A DNA stretch of 32,053 nt from Thiocapsa sp. (lineage in GTDB: Bacteria; Pseudomonadota; Gammaproteobacteria; Chromatiales; Chromatiaceae), in contig NZ_JAABRP010000038.1 in assembly GCF_011390875.1 (NCBI RefSeq), positions 1 to 32,053 on the forward strand, written 5' to 3'. Made by a program: the position numbers and the translations under genes. Of this stretch, positions 9,393 through 19,300 are shown in pieces. The notes beneath the pieces are model-generated. The model was not told the DNA's origin and did no database searches. It was given only the letters and a program-made list of their open reading frames with translations. Position 1 is the stretch's first letter; each line of letters opens with the position of its first letter.

Positions 9393-10496
9393 TCAGCGAT
9401 TCGCCTTGAGGCGCGTCCAGAAACGGTTGAGATCGCGGATCTCTCGGTCGCTGCGCTCGGAGGGCACGAACAGACGCGCCTTGACCTCGGCCGGCGGATA
9501 GATCGCCGGATCCTCCCGCACCGACTCATCCAAGAGCGGCGTGGCGGCGAGGTTGGGATTGGCGTAATAGACCTCGTTGGAGACCGCGGCGATGGCGGCC
9601 GGCTGCAACATGTAGGCGATGAAGGCATGCGCGGCGGACGGGTTGGGCGCATCCTTCGGGATCGCCATCACGTCGGTCCAGACCGCCGCCCCTTCGCGCG
9701 GGATGACATAGTCGACGATCACGCCCTTGCCGGCCTCGTCGGCGCGCGACTGCGCTTGGAAGACGTCGCCGGAGTAGCCCATGGCGACGCAGAGATCGCC
9801 GTTGGCCAGATCGCTCATGTACTGCGAGGAGTGAAAATAGCGCACATGCGGGTAGATCGCCTTGATCAACGCCGAGGCGGCGTCGAGATCGGCCTTGTCG
9901 AGGCTGTTCGGATCCTTACCCAGGTAGGCGAGGGCGGCGGAGAAGACCTCGGTGGGGTCGTCCAACAGGCTGATCCCGCACCCGCCGAGCTTGGCTGCCG
10001 TCTCCGGATCGAAGATCAGCGCCCAGGTGTCGAGGTCGGCGGTCTCGCCCAAGGCGGCCTGGACCTTGTCGCGATTGATGCCCAAGCCGGAGGTTCCCCA
10101 CATGTAGGGCACCAGGTGCGCGTTGTCGGGATCGATGTTCGCCAGTTGACTCACGATCGTCGGATCGAGTCGGTCCAACCCCGGGAGCTTGGACTTGTCC
10201 AGCGGAAGATACAGGTCGGCCTTCACATGGCGCGCGGCAAAGGGTCGCGCGGTCGGAAAGACCAGATCGTACCCGCTGCGCCCGGCGAAGAGCTTCGCCT
10301 CGAGCACCTCGTTGGAATCGTAGACATCCAAGCGCGGTTTGATCCCGGTCTCGGACGCGAATCCGGAGAGCGTGTCCTCGGCGACGTAATCGCTCCAGTT
10401 GTAGAGATGCAGGGTCTCGTCTGCGCAGACGACAGGCGAGGCCATCGGCAAGGCGAGTGTCGCGGCAAGCATGAGGGCGGTAGAGGTCTGTTGCAT
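9393..10496 (-). CDS. potF: Periplasmic putrescine-binding protein (PotF type)
   Basis: 367 aa with signal peptide; LHLYNWSDYVAEDTLSGFASETGIKPRLDVYDSNEVLEAKLFAGRSGYDLVFP. Confidence 0.92.
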   Translation of the reverse strand: MQQTSTALMLAATLALPMASPVVCADETLHLYNWSDYVAEDTLSGFASETGIKPRLDVYDSNEVLEAKLFAGRSGYDLVFPTARPFAARHVKADLYLPLDKSKLPGLDRLDPTIVSQLANIDPDNAHLVPYMWGTSGLGINRDKVQAALGETADLDTWALIFDPETAAKLGGCGISLLDDPTEVFSAALAYLGKDPNSLDKADLDAASALIKAIYPHVRYFHSSQYMSDLANGDLCVAMGYSGDVFQAQSRADEAGKGVIVDYVIPREGAAVWTDVMAIPKDAPNPSAAHAFIAYMLQPAAIAAVSNEVYYANPNLAATPLLDESVREDPAIYPPAEVKARLFVPSERSDREIRDLNRFWTRLKANR

Positions 10497-10713
10497 GCAG
10501 TCCCCGGATTACGTGACGGAGGGTTTGGGCCGAGAGCCGGCGTCAATTGGGACGCAATGCTACTTCAGATCCAAGCACAGGTCTCGGTTTTCCGTTCGAC
10601 CGGACGGGTTTCGGCAGCAGCCGATTCCCGCCGAAGGTTCCACGGCGGCGCCACGAGACGGATCGGCCCGCGTTGTCCGAACGGTTCGGATGGACGGGGT
10701 CGATCGCCGCTGT

Positions 10714-11004
10714 TTAGCCGCGCGCCGAATTCCCCGCGACCGACAGATCTCGCAACGTGATCTGCATGCCGGATCCGTAACGTTCGGCGGCCTCGCCCTT
10801 GGCCATCTGCACCGCGGTCACGATCGACAGGGCTTGAAGCACGTCGCCTTGGGCTAAGCCTTGCGCGTCTCGACGGTATCGGTCGATGCTCCTCAAGAAC
10901 CCCTCAACCAGCGTCGCGACGTCCTCGCAGGAGTGGGTATCCGGATGCAGCGGGACGTCCACGTCAAAGGTGTCGCGGAGGGCTCGAGTCTGCTGAAGAG
11001 GCAT
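10714..11004 (-). CDS. Hypothetical protein (96 aa)
   Basis: ORF with plausible start MPLQQTRALRDTF at 11004; divergent to the MerR-type gene. No family recognised. Confidence 0.5.
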   Translation of the reverse strand: MPLQQTRALRDTFDVDVPLHPDTHSCEDVATLVEGFLRSIDRYRRDAQGLAQGDVLQALSIVTAVQMAKGEAAERYGSGMQITLRDLSVAGNSARG

Positions 11005-11243
11005 GGCGTTTTCTCCTGGCTGTCGACATGGAAGGGAAGGGATCGGATCGTTTGGTTTGCCGGGTTCGAGCGACCGATGTCGGGCGTCCGGCTTCGGCCG
11101 TGTTCGCCCCAAGCATGGACAAGACTTGGACGGCGGCACGCACACTCCCACTATGCCTTTAGGGACGGCGTGCCCCGAGTCAGACCCACCATCGCCGCCG
11201 AGATCTTTCTCGAGGCTTAAAATGAGAATGAACGGCTAATGAC

Positions 11244-11281
11244 CAACTTTATAGCTCAACATTAGCTACGACACTAGAGCT
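11244..11281. promoter_or_regulatory. AT-rich divergent intergenic region with direct repeats (caactttatagct / caacattagct / acgacactagagct)
   Basis: Three imperfect repeats ending in TAGCT/AGAGCT spaced 11-14 bp just upstream of the MerR-type gene; TAGCT-N7-AGCTA dyad at 11252-11268. Confidence 0.4.
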
Positions 11282-11345
11282 TGTCAAGGTCAAAACATAA
11301 ACAGAACATGAACGCTTGTTTCCCGCTCACCATGAGGAGATCGCA

Positions 11346-12335
11346 TTGACCGACCAGGATGCCGCCTTACCGGGTCACACCTATCGCATCGGCGCCGTAT
11401 CGCGGCTGACCGGGGTTCCCGCCGATACGCTGCGCGTCTGGGAGCGTCGCTACCGGGTCGTCGCGCCGCTTCGCTCGGAGTCGGGCACCCGTCTCTACGG
11501 GCCGGACGACGTGAGTCGTCTGACCCTCATCAAGCGCTTGGTCGATCGGGGCGATGCGATCAGCAGTGTCGCGAACCTGAGTCTCGATCAACTGCGCGAG
11601 CGAATCCGCGGAACAGACCTACCCGAACCGACAGGCGCGCCGGAACGCCCGTGCCGCGTCTTGGTGATCGGGTCGTCGCTCGCCGAGCGCTTCCGGCGCG
11701 AGGACCCGATCTCGGGGGATATTCAGATCGTGGGTCTCTACGATTCGCGCCGGGAATTTCTCGCGGCAGAGCCTGCGCCGACGACACCCGATATCGCGGT
11801 GATCGAGTACCCTACTATTCAAGGCGACCAAGTGCGCGAGATCGGCGAGCTGGTCGCAAACTGCGGCGCGGCCCGCGCGATCCTCGTCTACAGCTTTGCA
11901 ACTCGGTCCACGATCGAGCGCCTCGATGCCCGACGATTGATCCTCAAGCGCGCGCCGGTCGATCCGCAGGAGCTGCGTCATTGGTGCAAAGTCGAATTTG
12001 CAAGGGCGCCCGCGCAGACCCCCGAGGAGCCCGCCCTCGACCTGTCGCTGCCGATCCCGCAGCGGCGCTTCAGCGACGCGGATCTGCTTCGAATCGCCAC
12101 CGCCTCGCCGAGCGTGCGCTGCGAGTGCCCGCATCACCTGGTGGACTTGGTGCTCTCCCTGAACGCCTTCGAGTGCTACAGCGCCGAATGCGAAGATCGC
12201 AACGCGGAGGATGCGGCCCTGCATGCCTATCTGCACGCGGCGACGGCGCAGGCACGTGCCATGATGGAGGTCGCGCTGGCACGCGTGGTGGCGGCGGAGG
12301 GGATCGAGCTCCACACCCCGGACGGAGAAATCTGA
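11346..12335 (+). CDS. MerR-family transcriptional regulator with long C-terminal sensory region
   Basis: YRIGAVSRLTGVPADTLRVWERRYRVVAPLRSESGTRLYGPDDVSRLTLIKRLVDRG is a MerR HTH. A TTG at 11346 has GAGGAG 6 nt upstream; the listed ORF starts at TTG 11316. Confidence 0.85.
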   Translation: MTDQDAALPGHTYRIGAVSRLTGVPADTLRVWERRYRVVAPLRSESGTRLYGPDDVSRLTLIKRLVDRGDAISSVANLSLDQLRERIRGTDLPEPTGAPERPCRVLVIGSSLAERFRREDPISGDIQIVGLYDSRREFLAAEPAPTTPDIAVIEYPTIQGDQVREIGELVANCGAARAILVYSFATRSTIERLDARRLILKRAPVDPQELRHWCKVEFARAPAQTPEEPALDLSLPIPQRRFSDADLLRIATASPSVRCECPHHLVDLVLSLNAFECYSAECEDRNAEDAALHAYLHAATAQARAMMEVALARVVAAEGIELHTPDGEI

Positions 12336-12430
12336 ATCCGAGCGCCCGATAGCGCTAAGATAGCTGTTTCGTCGGCGGGTCCAGCGACCTGCGTAGCCGA
12401 TATCAACACGACCGCCTCGGATTCAGACCC

Positions 12431-14020
12431 ATGATCTCCCTGCTCGACTACGGCGCCGGCAATGTGCGTAGCCTCCGCAATGCCATCCATTCCCTGGGCT
12501 TCTCTTTGACCGAGATCGAGCGCCCGGCGGATATCCTCAAGGCGGAGCGGCTCATCTTCCCCGGCGTCGGTTCCTTCGGGGCGGCGATGCAGCGATTGCA
12601 ATCGCTGGGCTACGTGGAGCCATTGCGTGAGTATCTCGCCGCGGGGCGACCTTATCTCGGGATCTGCATCGGCCTGCAAGCACTCTTCGAAGGCAGCGAC
12701 GAGTCCCCCGACGTGCCCGGAATCGGGATCATCCCGGGCCGCATACGTCGCTTCGATGCGGGCGCGCTCGCTGTACCGCACATGGGTTGGAACGACGTGC
12801 GCGTGGAGCGCGACTCCCCCCTGTTCGCCGACTATGCCGGGGAGAAGCTCTATTTCGTGCATTCCTACTATGCCGAACCCACCGCCGAGAATCGGGACTG
12901 GCAGCTCGCCACGACGGACTACGGTCGGTCGTTTCTGAGCGCCGTCGAGCGAGGACGGATCTCCGCGGTTCAGTTTCACCCCGAGAAGAGTGCAAACGCC
13001 GGTTTACGGCTGCTGCGACGCTTCCTTGCCGGCGACGATCGGCCGCTCCCAACGACGACTCCGTCGAGCGATCGCAGTCCGACGCATCTGGCCAAGCGCA
13101 TCATTGCCTGTCTGGATGTGCGCACCAACGACGCCGGCGATCTGGTCGTCACCAAGGGCGATCAGTACGACGTGCGCGAGGCCGGCGAGGTCCGCAATCT
13201 CGGCAAGCCGGTCGAGCTGGCGCAACGCTACTACGAGGAGGGCGCCGACGAGATCACCTTTCTCAACATCACCGCCTTCCGTGATTTCCCGCTCGCCGAC
13301 CAGCCGATGCTCGAGGTCCTCGAACGGACCTCGGAGCGTGTCTTCGTGCCGCTCACCATCGGCGGCGGCATCCGCGCCTTTCGCGATGCCCGCGGCAGGG
13401 ACTATTCGGCATTGGACGTCGCCGACGCCTATTTTCGCTCCGGAGCGGACAAGATCTCCATCGGCTCGGATGCGGTCGAGGCCGTCGAAGGCTATCTGCA
13501 ACGCGGAACCAAAGACGGCAGTACGGCCATCGAGCAGATCGCCCGGGTCTACGGCAACCAGGCGGTGGTGATCTCCATCGATCCGCGCCGCGTCTATGTC
13601 CGCTCGCCCGAGGAGACGCACCATCACACGGTCGAGACCGCGACACCCGGGCCCGATGGCGAGCGCTACTGTTGGTTTCAATGCACGGTCAAGGGCGGGC
13701 GGGAAGGACGCGACGTCGACGCCGTAGAGCTTGCGCGGGTCTGCGAGATCCTGGGGGCCGGCGAGATCCTGCTCAACTCGATCGACCGCGACGGTACCGG
13801 TGCCGGCTTTGATCTCGAGCTGATTCAGGCCGTAAGGTCGGCAGTCGGTATTCCGGTCATTGCCTCGAGCGGCGCAGGCTGTGTCGAGCACTTCGCGGAG
13901 GTATTCGCGGCGACGGATGTCGAGGCCGCGTTGGCCGCGGGGATCTTTCACCGGCGCGAGGTGCCGATTCAGGCCGTCAAATCGTATCTCCTCGCCCGGG
14001 GGATCGGGATCCGGGCCTGA
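12431..14020 (+). CDS. hisHF: Bifunctional imidazole glycerol phosphate synthase (HisH-HisF fusion, HIS7-like)
   Basis: 529 aa single frame. N-terminal glutaminase: LDYGAGNVRSLRNAI, GVGSFGAAM, PYLGICIGLQALFEGS, AVQFHPEKS. C-terminal cyclase: AKRIIACLDVRTNDAGDLVVTKGDQYDVRE, YGNQAVVISIDPRRVYV, GAGEILLNSIDRDGTGAGFD. Confidence 0.93.
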   Translation: MISLLDYGAGNVRSLRNAIHSLGFSLTEIERPADILKAERLIFPGVGSFGAAMQRLQSLGYVEPLREYLAAGRPYLGICIGLQALFEGSDESPDVPGIGIIPGRIRRFDAGALAVPHMGWNDVRVERDSPLFADYAGEKLYFVHSYYAEPTAENRDWQLATTDYGRSFLSAVERGRISAVQFHPEKSANAGLRLLRRFLAGDDRPLPTTTPSSDRSPTHLAKRIIACLDVRTNDAGDLVVTKGDQYDVREAGEVRNLGKPVELAQRYYEEGADEITFLNITAFRDFPLADQPMLEVLERTSERVFVPLTIGGGIRAFRDARGRDYSALDVADAYFRSGADKISIGSDAVEAVEGYLQRGTKDGSTAIEQIARVYGNQAVVISIDPRRVYVRSPEETHHHTVETATPGPDGERYCWFQCTVKGGREGRDVDAVELARVCEILGAGEILLNSIDRDGTGAGFDLELIQAVRSAVGIPVIASSGAGCVEHFAEVFAATDVEAALAAGIFHRREVPIQAVKSYLLARGIGIRA

Positions 14021-14043
14021 TGGGAAGGGGGCAACACAGCCCG

Positions 14044-14949
14044 ATGGTCCGAACATTCACGCATCTCCTTTTCGGCGTTTCGATCGCCGCCCTCGTCGGC
14101 TGCGCCGTTCCCGACCCGATGACCGACCCGACCTCCGATGACAGCGACGGCGGGAGCGGAAGCCTCACCCACGGCGCGACCCGCCCCCCGCAAGGCATGA
14201 GCCGGGACGATTGGTTGAGCAGGGTCGCGTCCTGTCATCTCCTGCGTGTCGGACAGAATCTCGACGTTGCCGTGACCGATTCGGCGGTGATTGCCGCCGC
14301 CGACAAATACGGCCTGCGGGTCGATGCGATTATCGAACGATCCAATCAGCTGGTCGTCGAGTACGGCTCGCGCGGACCGGCACTGCTCGCCTTCGCAACC
14401 GAATCCTGTCGGCAAGTCTCCGACGCGACCGGAATGGCCTCGACCTTGGTTCGGTTCGAGCCGGACGGGACCTTGCGGATGCATTGGCTACGCCTCGACG
14501 GCGTCGAGATCACCGACGGATTCGCAGAGAAGACCATCGGCGAGCTGCGCCGGCGCAAGGTCGTCGGCCTGGTGATCAACAGCCCGGGGGGCTCGGTCTT
14601 CGAGGCGCGCAAGCTCGGACGCTACCTGCGCACCATGGGTCTGCGCACCGCGGTCGATCAGGTATGCACCTCGGCCTGCATCGATGTGCTTGCCGGAGGC
14701 GCCGAACGCTATGTCACGCCCGATGCGAAGCTCGGGATCCATCAGAGCAAGGTCCCGAGGCGGTTCAGCAGCCATGAGGGCGGACAGCGCTACGTCGCCG
14801 ACGCCTTCCTCTATTTGCGCGAGATGGGCATCGACCCGGATGTCGCCATCGCTGCCGCCTCCGTGCCCAACAACACGATTCTTCTGATCTCGTTGTCCGA
14901 TGCGCTGCAGACCGGCCTGGTCACCGACGTGATCGAGCGCGTGGAGTAG
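14044..14949 (+). CDS. Putative lipoprotein with ClpP/SppA-like (COG3904-type) domain
   Basis: MVRTFTHLLFGVSIAALVGCAVPD lipobox; VVGLVINSPGGSVFEARKLGRYLRTMGLRTAVDQVCTSACIDVLAGGAERYVTPDAKLGIHQSK. Alternative start at 14020 overlaps the hisHF stop. Confidence 0.75.
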   Translation: MVRTFTHLLFGVSIAALVGCAVPDPMTDPTSDDSDGGSGSLTHGATRPPQGMSRDDWLSRVASCHLLRVGQNLDVAVTDSAVIAAADKYGLRVDAIIERSNQLVVEYGSRGPALLAFATESCRQVSDATGMASTLVRFEPDGTLRMHWLRLDGVEITDGFAEKTIGELRRRKVVGLVINSPGGSVFEARKLGRYLRTMGLRTAVDQVCTSACIDVLAGGAERYVTPDAKLGIHQSKVPRRFSSHEGGQRYVADAFLYLREMGIDPDVAIAAASVPNNTILLISLSDALQTGLVTDVIERVE

Positions 14950-15065
14950 CTGCGCCCGGTCGGCACTGTCGGGCCTTTCGCCTGGTCCGTGCCGAGGACC
15001 GATTCGTGCGGCGACCAACAAGGCCGCCGACGCGAGCACTCGGAAAAGTTCGAGACTTCCATGCG

Positions 15066-15161
15066 CTGGATCAAAAAAAACATCTGGATCAAAGCGTTCT
15101 ATTGATATCCAATAGTAACGATTTACAGAATTATGAAAATTAATAGATCATAATTCCGTAA
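15066..15161. promoter_or_regulatory. AT-rich island upstream of the rnf cluster with a direct repeat and two inverted repeats
   Basis: CTGGATCAAA at 15066 and 15084; CTATTG-atatc-CAATAG near 15099-15115; TTACaGAATTATG (15123-15135) and CATAATTCcGTAA (15149-15161), 13-bp arms with one mismatch. Confidence 0.55.
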
Positions 15162-15313
15162 AATTAGCAGAGTCTTTAGCGGAGCCAATCCATGCCCGCA
15201 ACCAAGCGTGAATGGTTCTGAGGCCAGCGTCACGGGAACCATGACCTCATTCGGTTCATGATGCGGTCCTCGTCCGACTCTTGCGTCCGACCTTTGCCTG
15301 ATTTGAGCTGTTT

Positions 15314-16180
15314 ATGGCATCTATCTTTACCGCTGTCGGTTTCATGGCCGCACTCGGGGTGCTGCTTGCCCTGATCCTGATCCTGGCGAATCGACGGTTG
15401 TACGTCTACGAAGACCCGCGCATCGATCAGGTCGAAGACCTGCTGCCGCGCGCGAACTGCGGTGCCTGCGGCACCGCGGGCTGTCGACCCTTCGCCGAGA
15501 TGTTGGTCAAGGGCGAGATCGCGCCCGGCCGGTGTACCGTCAACTCGGCCGCCATGAACAAGCTCATCGCCGATTTTCTGGGCGTTGACCTGGGCGCCGA
15601 CGAGAAGCGCGTGGCGCGGCTCGCGTGCGCCGGCGGGGCCCACGTCGCCTTCCTACGCGCCTCCTACGGCGGTCTCGAATCCTGCCGCGCGGCCGCCTTG
15701 GTCTCCGGCGGCGGCAAGGGTTGCGCCTGGGGCTGTCTGGGGATGGGCGATTGCGCCGAAGTCTGCGACTTCGATGCGATCCGACTCGACCGTCACGGCT
15801 TGCCGATCGTCGATGCCTCCAAATGCACCGCCTGCGGTGATTGTGTCACCGTCTGCCCGAAGGATCTCTTCAGCCTGCATGTGATCAGCCATCGTCTGTG
15901 GGTTGCCTGCAGGAACCTGGACCCGGGAGACGAGGGCGAGCATGAATGCGATGTTGTTTGCACCGCCTGCGGACGCTGTGAGCAAGATTCCCCCGAGGGT
16001 TTGATCGAAATTCGCGACAACCTGGCCGTCGTGGATTACACCAAGAACGCGCTCGCCTCGAAGGTCGCAATCGAGCGCTGTCCGACCGGCGCGATCGTTT
16101 GGCTCGAACCTGACGGTCGGATGCTCAAAGGAAAGGACGCCAAAAAGGTGGTCCGCAAAGAGGCATTGCCGGTGGCTTGA
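15314..16180 (+). CDS. rnfB: Rnf complex subunit B (long, multi-[4Fe-4S] form)
   Basis: N-terminal TM; CGACGTAGCRPFAEML; GCAWGCLGMGDCAEVCDFDAI; CTACGDCVTVCPKD; CDVVCTACGRC. Confidence 0.9.
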   Translation: MASIFTAVGFMAALGVLLALILILANRRLYVYEDPRIDQVEDLLPRANCGACGTAGCRPFAEMLVKGEIAPGRCTVNSAAMNKLIADFLGVDLGADEKRVARLACAGGAHVAFLRASYGGLESCRAAALVSGGGKGCAWGCLGMGDCAEVCDFDAIRLDRHGLPIVDASKCTACGDCVTVCPKDLFSLHVISHRLWVACRNLDPGDEGEHECDVVCTACGRCEQDSPEGLIEIRDNLAVVDYTKNALASKVAIERCPTGAIVWLEPDGRMLKGKDAKKVVRKEALPVA

Positions 16181-16322
16181 CGCCTCGGCCGGGATCGACA
16201 TCCGCCGGACTCGGCACGCCCGGCAAAGTCGTTCGAAGAATCGAAGCATCCACCCTGTCGCGCCCTCGAGCCCCGGTTTATCGCCGGCGGCCGGGCCGCC
16301 GGGTCAACCACAGAGAAGGCCC

Positions 16323-19300
16323 ATGTTCGGAAATAAGGACGAGAAGCAGGTCAAGTATCCCGGCACACGCATGGCGATGGACGGCAATACCGCCGTTATC
16401 ATGTGCGAGCGCGAAGCCTCGGACGCCGCCGGCGCCTACCCGATTACGCCGTCGACCCAGATGGGCGAGTATTGGTCCGAAGAGGTCGCCAAAGGCCACC
16501 TCAACGTGTCGGGAAACCCGCTGATCTTCGTCGAGCCCGAATCCGAGCATGCCGCGGCGGCCGTGACCGCCGGCATGTCCATGACCGGCTTGCGCGCGGT
16601 CAACTTCTCCTCCGCCCAGGGCGTGGCCTTTATGCACGAGTCGCTCTATGCGGCCGTCGGTAAGCGTCTGCCCTACGTGCTCAACATCGGCGCACGTGCC
16701 ATCACCAAGTCGAGCCTGAACGTTCACTGCGCACACGACGACTATCACTGCATCGACGACACCGGGTTTACCCAGGTCTACGGCAAGAGCGCCCAAGAGG
16801 CTGCCGACCTGAACCTGATCGCCCGCAAGATCGCCGAGTTGACCTTGACGCCCGCCGCGGTCGGTCAGGACGGCTTTCTGACCACCCATCTGATCGAGCC
16901 GTTGCTCGTTCCCGAGCGTGAGTTGATCGCCGAGTTCTGCGGTCGCCCGGACGACATCATCACCTGCCCGACCCCGGCCCAGAAGTTGGTCTACGGGCCG
17001 ACTCGCCGCCGCGTCCCCATGGTTTGGGACGTCGACAACCCGGTGTCATCCGGCTCGGTTCAGAACCAAGACGCCTACATGCAGGCCGTCGCCGCCCAGC
17101 GCCCGTATTTCTTCGATCACATCGAGCCGATTGCCGAGCAGGTGATGGACGAGTTCCATGCGCTGACCGGGCGACGCTATCAGCGCGTCGGCGGCTATCG
17201 GCTGGAGGATGCCGACTATCTCATCCTCGGCCAAGGCAGCATGCTTACCCAGGCCGAGGCAGTCGCGGACTATCTGCGCGAGACCCGTAAGCTCAAAGTC
17301 GGCGTCGTCAATCTCACCATGTATCGGCCTTTCCCGGGCGATCTCATCGGGCAGATCCTCAAGGGCAGAAAGGGCGTGGCGGTGCTCGAGCGCACCGACC
17401 AACCTCTGGCCGAAGATTTGCCGATCATGCGCGAAATCCGCGCATCCCTCACCAAGTGTCTGGAGAACGGCAGTGTGGAGAAGGGCGAGCGCCTGCCCTA
17501 TCCGGACTACGCCGTCTATCGTCAGGGCGATATGCCGCGACTCTATTCGGGTTGCTACGGGTTGGGCTCGCGCGATCTACAGCCCGAGGGCCTGATCGCC
17601 GCGATCGAGAACATGCTCCCCGGCGCCGCGCACCGGAAATTCTTCTATCTGTCGGTCGACTTCATCCGCAAACCCTTCGATCCGAAAGACGAGATCCGCA
17701 TCCAGGCCCTCAAGGACGCCTATCCGCACATCGGCGAGCTCGCACTGCGCGGCAGCGAAAACCCCAATCTCCTGCCCAAGGGCGCCATCACCGTGCGCAT
17801 GCACTCGGTCGGCGGCTGGGGCGCGGTCACCACAGGTAAGAACCTGGCGATGACCCTCTATGACTTGCTCGGTTTCGACATCCGCGCCAATCCCAAATAC
17901 GGCTCGGAGAAGAAGGGACAGCCGACCACCTATTTCCTCTCCGCCGCACCCGAGCCGATCCGGCTCAACTGCGAATACACCTATGTCGACGTGGTCCTGA
18001 GCCCGGACCCGAACGTCTTCACGCACTCCAATCCGCTCGCCGGGCTGGACCGGGGAGGGCGCTTCATCGTCCAAGCGAGCCTCGACAACCCCGAGCAGGT
18101 CTGGGCGAGTTTCCCGCCTGCCGCGCGCAAATACATCGTCGAGCACGAGATCCGCGTCTACTACATCGACGGCTTCAAGATTGCCCGCGAAGAGGCGTCC
18201 GATCCGGAGCTGCAGTTCCGCATGCAGGGCAACGCCTTCCAGGGCGCCTTCTTCGCCGCCTCGCCCCTGATGGAGCGGGCGGGTCTCGACGAGGCCGGAC
18301 TTTTCGCCGCCATGGAAGAGCAGATCCGCCAGAAGTTCGGGGCCAAGGGCGAGCGCGTCGTGCAGGACAACCTGCGCATCGTGCGCCGCGGCTTCGACGA
18401 AATCGTCGAGATCGTCGACAAACCCATGATCAGCGGTCAGCTCCTGCCCCGCAAGGAGGTCGGTCTCCCGGTTATGCTCAAGCAGCTTCCCGATGGCGAC
18501 GGCGGCATTACCGACGTACATCGCTTCTGGGAGCAGACCGGCGCCTTCTACGCGAGCGGTCGCGGCAGCGACAATCTAGCCGATCCGCACATGGCCCTGT
18601 CGCTGATGCCGGCCTCGAGCGGCGTCTATCGCGACATGACGCAGATCCGCTTCACCTACCCGAAGTACGTCCCCGAGAACTGCACCGCCTGCGGAAACTG
18701 CTTCTCGGTCTGTCCCGACAGCGCCATCCCGGGCCTAGTCAACAAGGTCTCCGACATCTTCGCCGCCGCCATCGCAAGGGTGGAGCGCGGCATGCCGACC
18801 CAGCATCTGCGCCGCGAGACCCGCAACGTCGAGAAACGTCTGCGCAAGCTCATCGATGCGGCCGGGGATGCCCCCGACATGCGCGAGCTAATGGACCGCG
18901 CGGTGCTCGAGACCCTGGCCGCCTATCAGGGCGAGCCCGAGCAGAAGGGCGTGATGGAGCATGAATTCGGCCTCATGATGCAGGCTCTCGGCGACTATCA
19001 ATTCGCCGTAACCAAGCCCTATTGGAGCAACCGCGAGAAGAAGCAGAAAGGCAGCGGCGGACTCTTCAGCATCACCGTCAACCCCTACACCTGCAAGGGC
19101 TGCAACGAGTGTATCGAGGTCTGCGACGACGGCGCCCTCGTCTCCGAGCCACAGACGACGCAGACGATCGAGGAGATGCGCGCCAAGTGGGACTTCTGGC
19201 TCGACCTGCCGACCACGGATCCGGACTTCATCCGCATCGATGATCTCGACGACAAGATCGGCGCGCTGGAGACCTTGCTGCTCGACAAGTCGAACTATGA

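Noticed and set aside
8019-10760. 913-aa plus-strand ORF
   Set aside because: Lies antisense to the well-supported potH/potG/potF genes; composition (His/Asp/Arg/Gly-rich, no recognisable domain) fits a GC-bias shadow frame.
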